The notes below the pieces were generated by a model. It searched no databases. It was not told the origin of the DNA and worked only from the letters and a program-made list of their open reading frames with translations. DNA of 64,000 bases from Desulfosporosinus youngiae DSM 17734 (GTDB taxonomy: Bacteria; Bacillota; Desulfitobacteriia; Desulfitobacteriales; Desulfitobacteriaceae): contig NZ_CM001441.1 of assembly GCF_000244895.1 (NCBI RefSeq), forward strand, positions 4,182,198-4,246,197. Direction: 5' to 3'. A program made the position numbers and the translations under genes. Each line of letters opens with the position of its first letter. Position 1 is the first letter of the stretch. Positions 43,420 to 50,453 of the stretch are shown in pieces.

Positions 43420-43833
43420 ATGGAAGATGTTGAGCTATTGTGTATTGACGACATTCTTGTTATTCACAAAGAAGCCATCTGGATGTTCGGTGGAAGCTCC
43501 GAATATTATCAGGATACCGTAACAAGGATTAAAAGCATAATTGACCAGCAATACCCTCATTTCGATCACGATAAATATCCAACGCCTTTTAAGAAAGCCT
43601 CCATGCTTTGGTATTTTCTTACCAAGAACCACTGTTTCGTTGATGGAAATAAAAGAGTTGGATTTTATGCCGCAACTGTCCTACTAAAAATTAACGGCTT
43701 TTACGATCAAATCAATGACGATGAAGCATATGAAAAAGCTATTGAAATAACGTGTTCGCACTTAACTGGCAATGACTTAGACCAATATATAAATGAGCTT
43801 TCAACATGGCTGGAAAAAAGATTTACTGATTAA
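43420..43833 (+). CDS. Fic/Doc-family toxin
   Basis: 137 residues with the Doc-type Fic core: substrate-flap region (YPTPFKKASMLWYFLTKN) and active site HCFVDGNKRVGFYAATVLL, i.e. H-x-F-x-D-G-N-K-R. In Doc toxins this site phosphorylates EF-Tu; canonical Fic proteins AMPylate. The upstream small gene is the likely antitoxin. Plus strand, opposite to most genes of this region. Confidence 0.85.
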   Translation: MEDVELLCIDDILVIHKEAIWMFGGSSEYYQDTVTRIKSIIDQQYPHFDHDKYPTPFKKASMLWYFLTKNHCFVDGNKRVGFYAATVLLKINGFYDQINDDEAYEKAIEITCSHLTGNDLDQYINELSTWLEKRFTD

Positions 43834-43902
43834 TGCAGATCCTGAGAGATCTGCTTTTGATTTTTCAAGGCCCATCAGATTTACAGGCAAGGAACATTTC
43901 CG

Positions 43903-43976
43903 ATAACGTTGCAAGCATTCCCGAAGCGTCCCAACCACATTTATCATCCTCTAAGTGTCGGGAATACGTGTTATAG
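43903..43976. repeat. attC-like imperfect palindrome, best-conserved site
   Basis: Outer arms ATAAC (43903-43907) and GTTAT (43970-43974); inner arms ATTCCCGA (43917-43924) and TCGGGAAT (43958-43965). The spacers are unequal (nine and four bases) and the centre reads AGCGTCCCAACCAC...CTAAGTG. Paired outer and inner arms with unequal spacers and a variable centre are the hallmark layout of integron attC sites (R''/L''/L'/R'). Confidence 0.6.
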
Positions 43977-43983
43977 GAAGTAA

Positions 43984-44030
43984 CCCCTGCAGCGCCATGG
44001 ACGGCGCTGCCTTAAATCTCGCCCACAATA
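43984..44030. repeat. GCGCC(A)TGG..GGCGC box with conserved 3' tail
   Basis: CAGCGCCATGGACGGCGCTGCC then TTAAATCTCGCCCACAAT and AATTCTAAGGCGCAA. Almost the same ~43 bases recur at 49345-49405 (one copy has CACGGGCT in the loop), directly before the stop of the next gene each time. Confidence 0.7.
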
Positions 44031-44111
44031 ATTCTAAGGCGCAAAATAAGAAAAACGCGAATCAACTTAACTTTATGCTATGCTCATTTACTCAACTATT
44101 CAAATTGGAAT

Positions 44112-44636
44112 TTATAATAGAAGCTCAAACAATAGAAAGTTCATTTCTGTCCCAATATCCTCGTAAAAAATACCTACGGTGTCAATATACTTGAACCCGT
44201 ATGACATATACATTTTCTGTGGTACATCATTTCCTTCAATGCAATCCAAGCGAATAGCCTTTTGTTTATTCTGTTTTGCGATCTGAATTGCATGTTCAAC
44301 CAGTTTCTTTGCGTAACCACGTCCACCATATTCAGGTGAAACCCGTAGAGCATGAAGAATGAAAACTTCTATTTTATCAGCATCAATCTGCCATTTTACT
44401 TTATCATAGGCACTATCACATAGATGATCCATGATATATGCAGCCATTACACAATCATTCTTTATTCCAACAAATAATTCTTTGTTTTTAATCGCTTCTA
44501 CTATCATTTCTTTAGGTGGAAATCCACCTTTATTACCATCAGGTAAGAAAGATGAATTATCAAGTATCTTACACATCTTATCATAAAAGGTCATTATTTC
44601 ATTTTTCTCGGCTATATTACCTTCTCTAATAATCAT
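44112..44636 (-). CDS. GNAT-family acetyltransferase
   Basis: About 174 residues with the acetyl-CoA-binding motif VSPEYGGRGYAKKLVEHAIQ (Q/R-x-x-G-x-G/A) and the following IRLDCIEGNDVPQKMYMSYGFKYID strand-helix. Substrate unknown. ATG 44636 follows GAGGAG at seven bases and is preferred to the ATG five codons upstream. Confidence 0.85.
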   Translation of the reverse strand: MIIREGNIAEKNEIMTFYDKMCKILDNSSFLPDGNKGGFPPKEMIVEAIKNKELFVGIKNDCVMAAYIMDHLCDSAYDKVKWQIDADKIEVFILHALRVSPEYGGRGYAKKLVEHAIQIAKQNKQKAIRLDCIEGNDVPQKMYMSYGFKYIDTVGIFYEDIGTEMNFLLFELLL

Positions 44637-44729
44637 TAGTTTACTCCTCATATTTTAGAATTTCTGCTTATTATCCTATAATATACCATTTCCCACAATA
44701 TACAACAGAATTCAATTTACTACTACTGT

Positions 44730-44846
44730 TTAATACATGTAACCTGATTCAAGCGTTTTATATCCTGTGGCACAATTTTGAGCGTACTCGGTTTCATCTC
44801 CTGTACCACCATATACATAGCCTCTTTTACTTATTATGTCTTAAAA
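44730..44846 (-). pseudogene. C-terminal gene remnant
   Basis: A closed minus-strand frame reads DIISKRGYVYGGTGDETEYA then QNCATGYKTLESGYMY and a TAA at 44730. An upstream in-frame stop leaves no start. It looks like the tail of a lost protein next to the duplicated mazF segment. Confidence 0.3.
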
Positions 44847-44879
44847 TGTTTAATCGATTGGCTCTGTCACAACGAATGG

Positions 44880-45255
44880 TTAATATTTGGCAAATCTGGA
44901 AGACACAATGAAACCGGCAAAAAGTTAATAAAACTAGGAATTGGGACAGCTAAGCAACCCCTAGCCTAATTACGACTTACTTTACGATCGCTTCTAATTT
45001 AAGAATAACCTCTTCAATCGTGTCTTCCGGCACTTTGCATATAAAACTCACGTTTCTAACTCTCCAGTCTAGAGATTTAATTTGATCTACCAAAACAACA
45101 CCTCTGATTTCTAATTCTTTTGGAAGTTTAACTTCGAACGGAAATCCCTTTACCCAGCTGGCAATCGGGCAAAAAATGCCCATCCCAGTCTTGCTATTAT
45201 ATTCCTTTGCGGATATAACCAAGGCAGGTCTAGTCCCTCGCTGTTCATGACCGGT
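44880..45255. repeat. mazF-region direct repeat, copy B
   Basis: Second copy of the segment at 40802-41177, with scattered substitutions. It ends abruptly at CATGACCGG, after which the sequence (TGATCTAGAT) is unrelated to mazE. Confidence 0.85.
44977..45255 (-). pseudogene. 5'-truncated mazF duplicate
   Basis: Encodes the C-terminal part of MazF (LVISAKEYNSKTGMGIFCPI..., ending ILKLEAIVK), nearly identical to the intact toxin. The first ~30 residues and mazE are missing. It lacks the N-terminal GDIVW strand, so no activity is expected. Confidence 0.8.
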
Positions 45256-45316
45256 GATCTAGATAGGGTACAAGAATCTCTAGTAGTTATATGATGTGGT
45301 GCTTCACTAAATTGCG

Positions 45317-45931
45317 CTATTTCCACTTTTTAATGAACGGAACTAACGCCGGCACCTCCCTTTGATATTCGATGTACGCAGAACCAAATTCCCTAATTAG
45401 TTTCCTTTCTTCTAACCAAATTCCAATGATTATGTAGATAGTAAGGATCAAATGAACGAGTACATCTACCCTTGTTGAGTCTAGGCTCCACATAAATACT
45501 ATAGTTGCCAAATTCATTGGATGGCGAACCATCCCTAGCAGGCCCTTTTTAGTAATTATTTGTGGTTGAGCAGAATTCATTTTATTACCAATGTTTAGGA
45601 TCTGGCGAATACCGATAAACTCTAAAGCATCATAGCTCAGAAAAGCCCAGATAATCATGACACCTGAAGTTATAAGTAAGACTCGTTGTAGAATCATCCA
45701 TGGCGGAACAAAATTAATGACTAATTCGGAATCCAGGCTTTTTGTGATCGAAAACAGAATAATGAATAGGACAATGGATAGTAGATTATATCCTAACCTG
45801 TAAAAGGCAAAGTATCTTACCATTACCCGCTTTGCCCAATTGGTAAATTGCAAACTAATAAGAGCACTATGAATTACTCCGAACCCAGTCCATATTAAAA
45901 CAGTAATTAGATACTTCAATTTATACCCCAC
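45317..45931 (-). CDS. Isoprenylcysteine-methyltransferase-like (NnrU/ICMT) membrane protein
   Basis: About 204 residues with five hydrophobic segments. The C-terminal signature GMVRHPMNLATIVFMWSL...GIWLEERKLIREFGSAYIEYQREVPALVP is that of the PEMT/ICMT/NnrU superfamily of membrane methyltransferases (RHP-N and EE motifs). Substrate unknown. The start is uncertain: the ORF runs upstream through an attC-like repeat. I chose GTG 45931, outside that repeat; no good Shine-Dalgarno is visible. Confidence 0.7.
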   Translation of the reverse strand: MGYKLKYLITVLIWTGFGVIHSALISLQFTNWAKRVMVRYFAFYRLGYNLLSIVLFIILFSITKSLDSELVINFVPPWMILQRVLLITSGVMIIWAFLSYDALEFIGIRQILNIGNKMNSAQPQIITKKGLLGMVRHPMNLATIVFMWSLDSTRVDVLVHLILTIYIIIGIWLEERKLIREFGSAYIEYQREVPALVPFIKKWK

Positions 45932-45953
45932 AATTCTGACCCGGCAGCACCAT

Positions 45954-46030
45954 GTCATAGATCGTTGCGGGAATCTGCGACGCGTCCCAACCACATTCAT
46001 CTATTTAAGTGTCGGGAATACCGTATTATG
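45954..46030. repeat. attC-like imperfect palindrome, site 4
   Basis: GTCATAGATCGTTGCGGGAATCTGCGACGCG, centre GTCCCAACCACATTCATC, then TTTAAGTGTCGGGAATACCGTATTATG. The centre and right half are almost identical to site 43903-43976. Arms are CATA/TATG outside; the inner arms are more decayed. Confidence 0.55.
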
Positions 46031-46070
46031 TAAAGTCGCACACCCTCAGATATAGACTGGAATCGCCCCC

Positions 46071-46775
46071 TTAAAAGATGTCTTTCAGTTCTTTGTGACA
46101 AGTACAACTGCTATTAATACTAACTAGTTTCCCATCAAACATTGAGTCTTCATTACTACATATACCATAGTCCCAAAAGTAAAAGTGACCATCCAAGCCA
46201 CGAAAATAGAAACATGTATTACATTGCAAATCACTTTCTACATGATTCACAACGCGGTTCCATCTATTATGACAGTTCTCAGAAAGCGAACTTAAAACCT
46301 CCTCAATTCTAGTAAGTTTGCTAGAGCTTTCTTTAGAACTCGTTTTTTCCCATCCATCAGAAAATAATTCATAGGTAACTTTCTCTTTTTCTCCTGATAT
46401 AACTAAACTTACATCTTCTTTAGATTGTAAAAAGTAGTCAATAATTTTTCCTGAATTAAACACTAGTCTTATATCGAAAAAGGATAGTTGAATCACCTCA
46501 CTGATACGCCCAAAATGAAGTGACTCTATAACTTCATTGCAGAATTTTACCTCATCATCATATCCACATAATAACTTTTTGCCATCAGCAATGCGCCATG
46601 AGCAAGAGAGAGATGAAATATCCCATTCCCCATAAAATTTCCCTTGTAGTCTTGGGTGTTTGTAATATATTTTATTACCCAATCCAAGCCTTAACTTCCC
46701 ACCATATCCTACTCTTATATAGCAGTGATCTAAACCTGTGATATTTTTCCTGATTTCTTCGAACTTAGCATTCAT
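46071..46775 (-). CDS. Hypothetical protein with Cys-rich C terminus
   Basis: 234 residues. The body has SRIADGKKLLCGYDD-like beta-rich segments without a known domain. The end is cysteine/aromatic-rich (CNTCFYFRGLDGHFYFWDYG, then INSSCTCHKEL), perhaps a zinc site. AAAGGTG lies six bases before ATG 46775. Unrecognised. Confidence 0.5.
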   Translation of the reverse strand: MNAKFEEIRKNITGLDHCYIRVGYGGKLRLGLGNKIYYKHPRLQGKFYGEWDISSLSCSWRIADGKKLLCGYDDEVKFCNEVIESLHFGRISEVIQLSFFDIRLVFNSGKIIDYFLQSKEDVSLVISGEKEKVTYELFSDGWEKTSSKESSSKLTRIEEVLSSLSENCHNRWNRVVNHVESDLQCNTCFYFRGLDGHFYFWDYGICSNEDSMFDGKLVSINSSCTCHKELKDIF

Positions 46776-46842
46776 AATATACACCTTTCGATCAATGACC
46801 TACAACTATCCACCCGACTTGACATCCATGCACACGATTTTA

Positions 46843-46903
46843 TATAACGTTTTGGGGATTGCCGCAGCGTCATATACTACTTCCATATTGACAAAGTTAT
46901 CTC
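46843..46903. repeat. attC-like element, decayed
   Basis: ATAAC (with GTTTTGGGGATTGCCGCAGCG) and GTTAT at 46896-46900 are outer arms about 50 bases apart; inner arms are not well paired. Confidence 0.35.
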
Positions 46904-46986
46904 ATTAGCTGAAGTCGGCACAGCTTGTATATTTCATTCACGGGTGTACAAGATATATTACTACGAAATTATTTTCTGAATATGAA

Positions 46987-47475
46987 ATGCAGGTGCTATA
47001 TTTGGCAGAAAAAGAATGGCTAATTAAACTCAAAGACGGCGAATATAGGATTTCCTTAAAGCATGGAGCTCTTCTGAGAAAATATTATGTAAAACTTAAT
47101 GGCGACATTATAAACCCGCAAAGAACAATAATTGAAAAAGGAGATAAACTTACTTTCAATATAAACTCACATTCATGCGTGCTATTAATCTATTTTATAG
47201 AAGGTGGCGCTAAATACGAATGCGTCATTGATGGCACTTCAATTGAAACTCAAAAGAAATCCGAGATTCCGCCAGAGTGGAGCCCACCAAAGCAAGGGTG
47301 CCTTAAGCAAATTCTAATGCAACTATGGTATTTGATAAGCATGACAATTGTAATAGGAATAATTAGTGCTCTTACTGGCTTGGGCTCAGCTAAAATCGAC
47401 TTAATAATAGGCTTGGCTTTTGGCGTATTAATTATTTACGTTATACTTCGACATCTCTATCTACGAAGCCAATGA
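46987..47475 (+). CDS. FAIM1-like beta domain fused to two membrane segments
   Basis: 162 residues. Residues ~10-75 (WLIKLKDGEYRISLKHGALL..., KYYVKLNGDIINPQ, IEKGDKLTFNINSHSCVLLI, YECVIDG) have the alternating strand pattern and HG/VDG turns of FAIM1, an eukaryotic death-pathway regulator with few bacterial relatives. A proline-rich linker and two hydrophobic segments (LIVIGIISAL-type and IIGLAFGVLIIYVIL) follow. Family assignment by eye only. Plus strand in a mostly minus region. Confidence 0.5.
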   Translation: MQVLYLAEKEWLIKLKDGEYRISLKHGALLRKYYVKLNGDIINPQRTIIEKGDKLTFNINSHSCVLLIYFIEGGAKYECVIDGTSIETQKKSEIPPEWSPPKQGCLKQILMQLWYLISMTIVIGIISALTGLGSAKIDLIIGLAFGVLIIYVILRHLYLRSQ

Positions 47476-47531
47476 GACTACTCCGACATGCCGATTTTCT
47501 GCTAATGTTTAACTACAGGTTATGCTTGTAA

Positions 47532-47999
47532 CTACTCTAAGCAGGATTTCACATAATCAACTGGTACATCCATTCTAATAGCGGTTTCTTCAATTGATAG
47601 CCCACTATTTAAGAATCGTCTGACAACCATAATCATATTTTCTCCGACTTCAATAATATGCTTATCAGGGTCATAGAAACGAACAACACGCTGTCCCCAA
47701 GAATGTTCTACTATAGGATGTACATAGTTAATATTTGTAATGTCATTCATCTTTTGAATAAAACCATCAAAATCATCTTCTTCAAAATATAACTCGGCTA
47801 CATTTCCTCCAAAAACAATTTCACTATCCTGTTTATGAATAAAAGTCGACCAAGTTTCTTTTGTCTGTAATGCAATGCCGCCTGTTAAAGTTACATTCGC
47901 ACCAAAATCAACAACAACTTCTAAACCAAGCACTTCATAGTAAAATCGCTTTGAGTTTTCCATATTCGAAACAACCATCAATGGACCTGAGAATTTCAT
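47532..47999 (-). CDS. VOC-family (glyoxalase/bleomycin-resistance) protein
   Basis: 155 residues. Paired beta-alpha-beta-beta units: MKFSGPLMVVSNMENSKRFY, YEVLGLEVVVDFG, VAELYFEEDDFDGFIQKM and RVVRFYDPDKHIIEVGE, the VOC metal Glu in the last. The C terminus adds a small helix-turn-helix-like tail (GLSIEETAIRMDVPVDYVKSCLE). GGAGGAG precedes ATG 47999; the ORF extension upstream is not used. Confidence 0.85.
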   Translation of the reverse strand: MKFSGPLMVVSNMENSKRFYYEVLGLEVVVDFGANVTLTGGIALQTKETWSTFIHKQDSEIVFGGNVAELYFEEDDFDGFIQKMNDITNINYVHPIVEHSWGQRVVRFYDPDKHIIEVGENMIMVVRRFLNSGLSIEETAIRMDVPVDYVKSCLE

Positions 48000-48079
48000 T
48001 GTGCTCCTCCTCACAAACATTATATTAATATTCTTAACTTCACTAATTCCTACTGCATTTGAAGGAATACTATAAATTC

Positions 48080-48122
48080 TTTTCGTCCGCGCCAAGGAGG
48101 GCGCGTCCTTTGCACGAGAAAA
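48080..48122. repeat. GCGCC..GGCGC cassette box
   Basis: CGTCCGCGCCAAGGAGGGCGCGTCCTTTGCACGAG, near-identical to the boxes at 43085 and 50060 (CCGCGCCAAAGAGGGGCACGATCTTTGCACGA). Confidence 0.55.
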
Positions 48123-48128
48123 TAATAT

Positions 48129-48398
48129 CTATGATTTTCTTGAATGTTCCTTAATATAACGGAGTACTTTCTTCTCAATTTCGCAGACTTGTTCTCTTGA
48201 TACTCCAAATATCGATTCAATATCACTCAAGGACTTAGTAACTCCATCCTCTATTCCAAATCTAGTAATAATAACTTGTCTCTCGCTTCCATTTAAACAA
48301 TTTTCAATAGCATCCAAAACTTGCTCACGTGTATACAATTGGCCACTCCTATCGAAAATTTCTATTTTGTTAAGAACCAATTCTTCGATCTTTCGCAA
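48129..48398 (-). CDS. Orphan sigma-70 region-4-like protein
   Basis: 89 residues. LDAIENCLNGSERQVIITRFGIEDGVTKSLSDIESIFGVSREQVCEIEKKVLRYIKEHSRKS in outline matches the sigma-70 region 4 helix-turn-helix of primary sigma factors (...ERQVI..RFG...L..I...GVSRE.V..IE..al...). Regions 1-3 are absent. It could bind -35 elements or antagonise a sigma factor. Start is a TTG with weak GAGAG upstream. Confidence 0.65.
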   Translation of the reverse strand: MRKIEELVLNKIEIFDRSGQLYTREQVLDAIENCLNGSERQVIITRFGIEDGVTKSLSDIESIFGVSREQVCEIEKKVLRYIKEHSRKS

Positions 48399-48505
48399 TT
48401 ACTCTCTTTTCTTGCTGCCTTCTTGATACCCATATTTACAAATGGTTCCATGGTAAGACGACAACAATAAATTCCCTTAACAATGAATAGTTTTCACTTA
48501 AACAG

Positions 48506-48910
48506 TCAAAAAGGTAGACGTAAAAATATTTCTAATAAATTTTCCCCAAGCATAGAGCTAGGATAATCAGAAATATGTTCAAAATCATTATCTTTAAAAA
48601 ACCCACTCTTTTTTCTAATTCCCCATAATTCAGGAACTTCATCAATTTTTCCTTGACGGACAAAACCATAAATCAAATCGGATTTAGATAAAATATTTTT
48701 TATTTTATCCATTGGTATATGATCTGTTGTTACATATATAACCATATACGCGTTCATTTTTTTCGTAGTAACCACTAAATCCGCTAACTCAGTACTCCCA
48801 TCAGTCAAATTAATGGGATAATCAATTAATATGTGTTCAGGTCGATATTTGTAATACTCTACCAAGAAATCTTTTGTTTTACTAACCATCTGATTCCTAT
48901 TTTGGTCCAA
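48506..48910 (-). CDS. HSDR_N/PD-(D/E)XK-like small protein
   Basis: 134 residues. KTKDFLVEYYKYRPEHILIDYPINLTDGSTELADLVV then YMVIYVTT resembles the N-terminal nuclease fold of type I restriction R subunits and related HSDR_N proteins, with the Asp of ADLVV. The usual E-x-K strand is replaced, so activity is doubtful. Stand-alone. Confidence 0.45.
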   Translation of the reverse strand: MDQNRNQMVSKTKDFLVEYYKYRPEHILIDYPINLTDGSTELADLVVTTKKMNAYMVIYVTTDHIPMDKIKNILSKSDLIYGFVRQGKIDEVPELWGIRKKSGFFKDNDFEHISDYPSSMLGENLLEIFLRLPF

Positions 48911-49099
48911 CGGGATTCCCCCTCTTTCTAAAAACTATTATTATCTACTAAAACCTCCCATATTACATATCATCATGCAAGCCCTACCCGTATCAAAACA
49001 TTCATAACCGCACCCTCGCGGGAATCCTCGCGTTAGGCGGAGTGCCATGGGCCCGCTAAGCCAGAGCTACACGGATGCGGCACCTTGGATCTTCTCACA
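48911..49099. other. Cassette junction region with GTTAGGC half-site
   Basis: No large gene. CATTCATAACC...TCGCGGGAATCCTCGCGTTAGGCGGAG (48994-49040) resembles the right half of the attC-like element and ends in a canonical GTTRRRY core (GTTAGGC). A CCATGGG box follows at 49043. Confidence 0.4.
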
Positions 49100-49177
49100 T
49101 TAATACTCATCAATTAATCTCTTGCCAAGTTCAATATTATGTAATGTAAAGGACATCAAAAATAATAATTCAAACAT
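49100..49177 (-). CDS. 25-residue ORF with excellent ribosome binding site
   Basis: MFELLFLMSFTLHNIELGK... ending LIDEY. GGGGAGG lies six bases before the ATG at 49177, which strongly suggests translation. It is the only candidate coding sequence between the GTTAGGC core at 49034 and the GCCTAAC core at 49253. Function unknown; the hydrophobic N terminus suggests membrane contact. Confidence 0.45.
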   Translation of the reverse strand: MFELLFLMSFTLHNIELGKRLIDEY

Positions 49178-49252
49178 CTATTTCCTCCCCAGTTACATAG
49201 AACAACTTAAAACGTGAGGCAGGACACCAGGCTTAGCTTTCCGCGGTATTTC

Positions 49253-49321
49253 GCCTAACGTTCTGCGAATTTGCGAAGTCTGGTTACAACATTCATATCT
49301 TCTCAGATTTCGCAAATTCGC
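49253..49321. repeat. attC-like palindrome with canonical GCCTAAC core
   Basis: Starts GCCTAAC (an exact RYYYAAC core). GCGAATTTGCGAAGTCTG (49265-49282) and CAGATTTCGCAAATTCGC (49304-49321) are 18-base arms with one mismatch, around GTTACAACATTCATATCTT. The strongest hairpin of the series. Confidence 0.65.
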
Positions 49322-49344
49322 TGTCTACGACGTCGTGCCCCGTG

Positions 49345-49405
49345 ACTCAGACAGCGCCACGGGCTGCGCTGCCTTAAATCTCACCCGCAATGATTCTAAG
49401 GCACA
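49345..49405. repeat. GCGCC box with conserved tail, second copy
   Basis: CAGCGCCACGGGCTGCGCTGCC then TTAAATCTCACCCGCAAT and GATTCTAAGGCACAA, the counterpart of 43984-44030. Confidence 0.7.
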
Positions 49406-49420
49406 ATACTATATGTTTTA

Positions 49421-49987
49421 CTATGACTTGGGCTTTTTACGCAGTTGTAATGAAATATCTCGCTTCTTTGCCATAGTTTGCAATAATCGAACTGCTGTTG
49501 TGCACTTTTCTTTTAATGTATCATCGGGTTTCGTTTCATCTTTAGTTTGCTCCATAACACTCTTTAAGTCTTGTAAGTCTAACAGATTAACAGTGATACA
49601 AAAAAAACTCTTTCGTCGCCCATCATCATAATTCATTAACAAGACTTTCAGTAATTCGACTTTGATGTTCAGTTCAGCCTCATAAGCATCTAGTCCAATG
49701 TTTTTAACCTTATCAAAATCCGTTAATTGGTTCTTATGAGTAATAAAGGAGTCTGAATTGTCAACGCCTTCAAATTTCTTGCAGGGATATTCATCACACT
49801 GATAGCAATATTCAATTCCGTGTCGTTGGCTACAAGATAAAACACCACATGTAGGATGTTTTGATAAAAAATCTTCTCCTGCACATCCGGGACACTTAGA
49901 TTTTCCATCTGTATGATAACGGGGACACAGTCCACAATTTAATCCACAAGCCGAAAACAAAGGATATTTCCTTTGCTTGTAATCCAT
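49421..49987 (-). CDS. DUF3795 Cys-rich protein
   Basis: 188 residues. The N-terminal domain has the DUF3795 cysteine pattern (SACGLNCGLCPRYHTDGKSKCPGC, HPTCGVLSCSQRHGIEYCYQCDEYPCKKFE), probably zinc- or cluster-binding, followed by a helical region. ATG 49987 has GAGGTG upstream; the ORF extends 11 codons further. Function of the family unknown. Confidence 0.82.
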   Translation of the reverse strand: MDYKQRKYPLFSACGLNCGLCPRYHTDGKSKCPGCAGEDFLSKHPTCGVLSCSQRHGIEYCYQCDEYPCKKFEGVDNSDSFITHKNQLTDFDKVKNIGLDAYEAELNIKVELLKVLLMNYDDGRRKSFFCITVNLLDLQDLKSVMEQTKDETKPDDTLKEKCTTAVRLLQTMAKKRDISLQLRKKPKS

Positions 49988-50059
49988 TTTTGTCACCTCG
50001 ATTTCAATAACGGGCTTCACTTTATTCTACTACTGCGAAGGAATACTCTAAATTCTGTT

Positions 50060-50172
50060 TGTCCGCGCCAAAGAGGGGCACGATCTTTGCACGATATATC
50101 GTATAACGTTCCGACTTGTTTGCGACGCGACATAACGCATTCATCAGGCTAAGTGTTGAAAACACTTTATTA
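50060..50172. repeat. attC-like element, site 7, with GCGCC box
   Basis: CCGCGCCAAAGAGGGGCACGATCTTTGCACGA, then GTATAACGTTCCGACTTGTTTGCGACGCG, centre ACATAACGCATTCATC, right arm CTAAGTGTTGAAAACACTTTATTATC. Outer ATAA/TTAT arms remain; inner arms have changed. Confidence 0.5.
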
Positions 50173-50264
50173 TCTGATGCCGCAGCAAAGGCTTACCAAA
50201 GAAATCCCTTAGTCCAACAAGACTACTTATGTCTCAGTTAATCCTGGCCCTTAAATATGTTTCT

Positions 50265-50438
50265 TCAATACGTTAATGGGGTAGAAGTTCCTCGCCATTC
50301 GATACCGCCACGGCTTATTGTCTTAACCTCTGCCTCCTGAAACTTATCATTCATTTCCAAGACCCAAGCAAGACCGACATATCCGGAACTTATACTCTGT
50401 CAACGCTTAGTAATATAAGCATTATTCTTCTTAGCCAT
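50265..50438 (-). pseudogene. 58-codon frame with internal TGA
   Basis: ATG 50438: MAKKNNAYITKR, TGA (50400-50402), then QSISSGYVGLAWVLEMNDKF, QEAEVKTISRGGIEWRGTS and stop at 50265. Coding-like on both sides of the TGA. A single nonsense change probably inactivated a small gene of unknown function. The rest of 50173-50453 shows nothing recognisable. Confidence 0.4.
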
Positions 50439-50453
50439 AATTCTCAACTTTTC

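Noticed and set aside
44860-44969. Plus-strand peptide ending GKKLIKLGIGTAKQPLA, also present near 40802
   Set aside because: The shared sequence coincides with the terminator stem of mazEF and its duplicate; apparent protein conservation is explained by the DNA duplication.
45931-46000. Longer N terminus for the ICMT-like protein
   Set aside because: The extension lies inside an attC-like repeat and lacks a Shine-Dalgarno.
36046-50172. CRISPR array
   Set aside because: Elements are irregularly spaced, 60-75 bases, imperfect palindromes separated by genes, with no short regular repeat-spacer units or cas genes.
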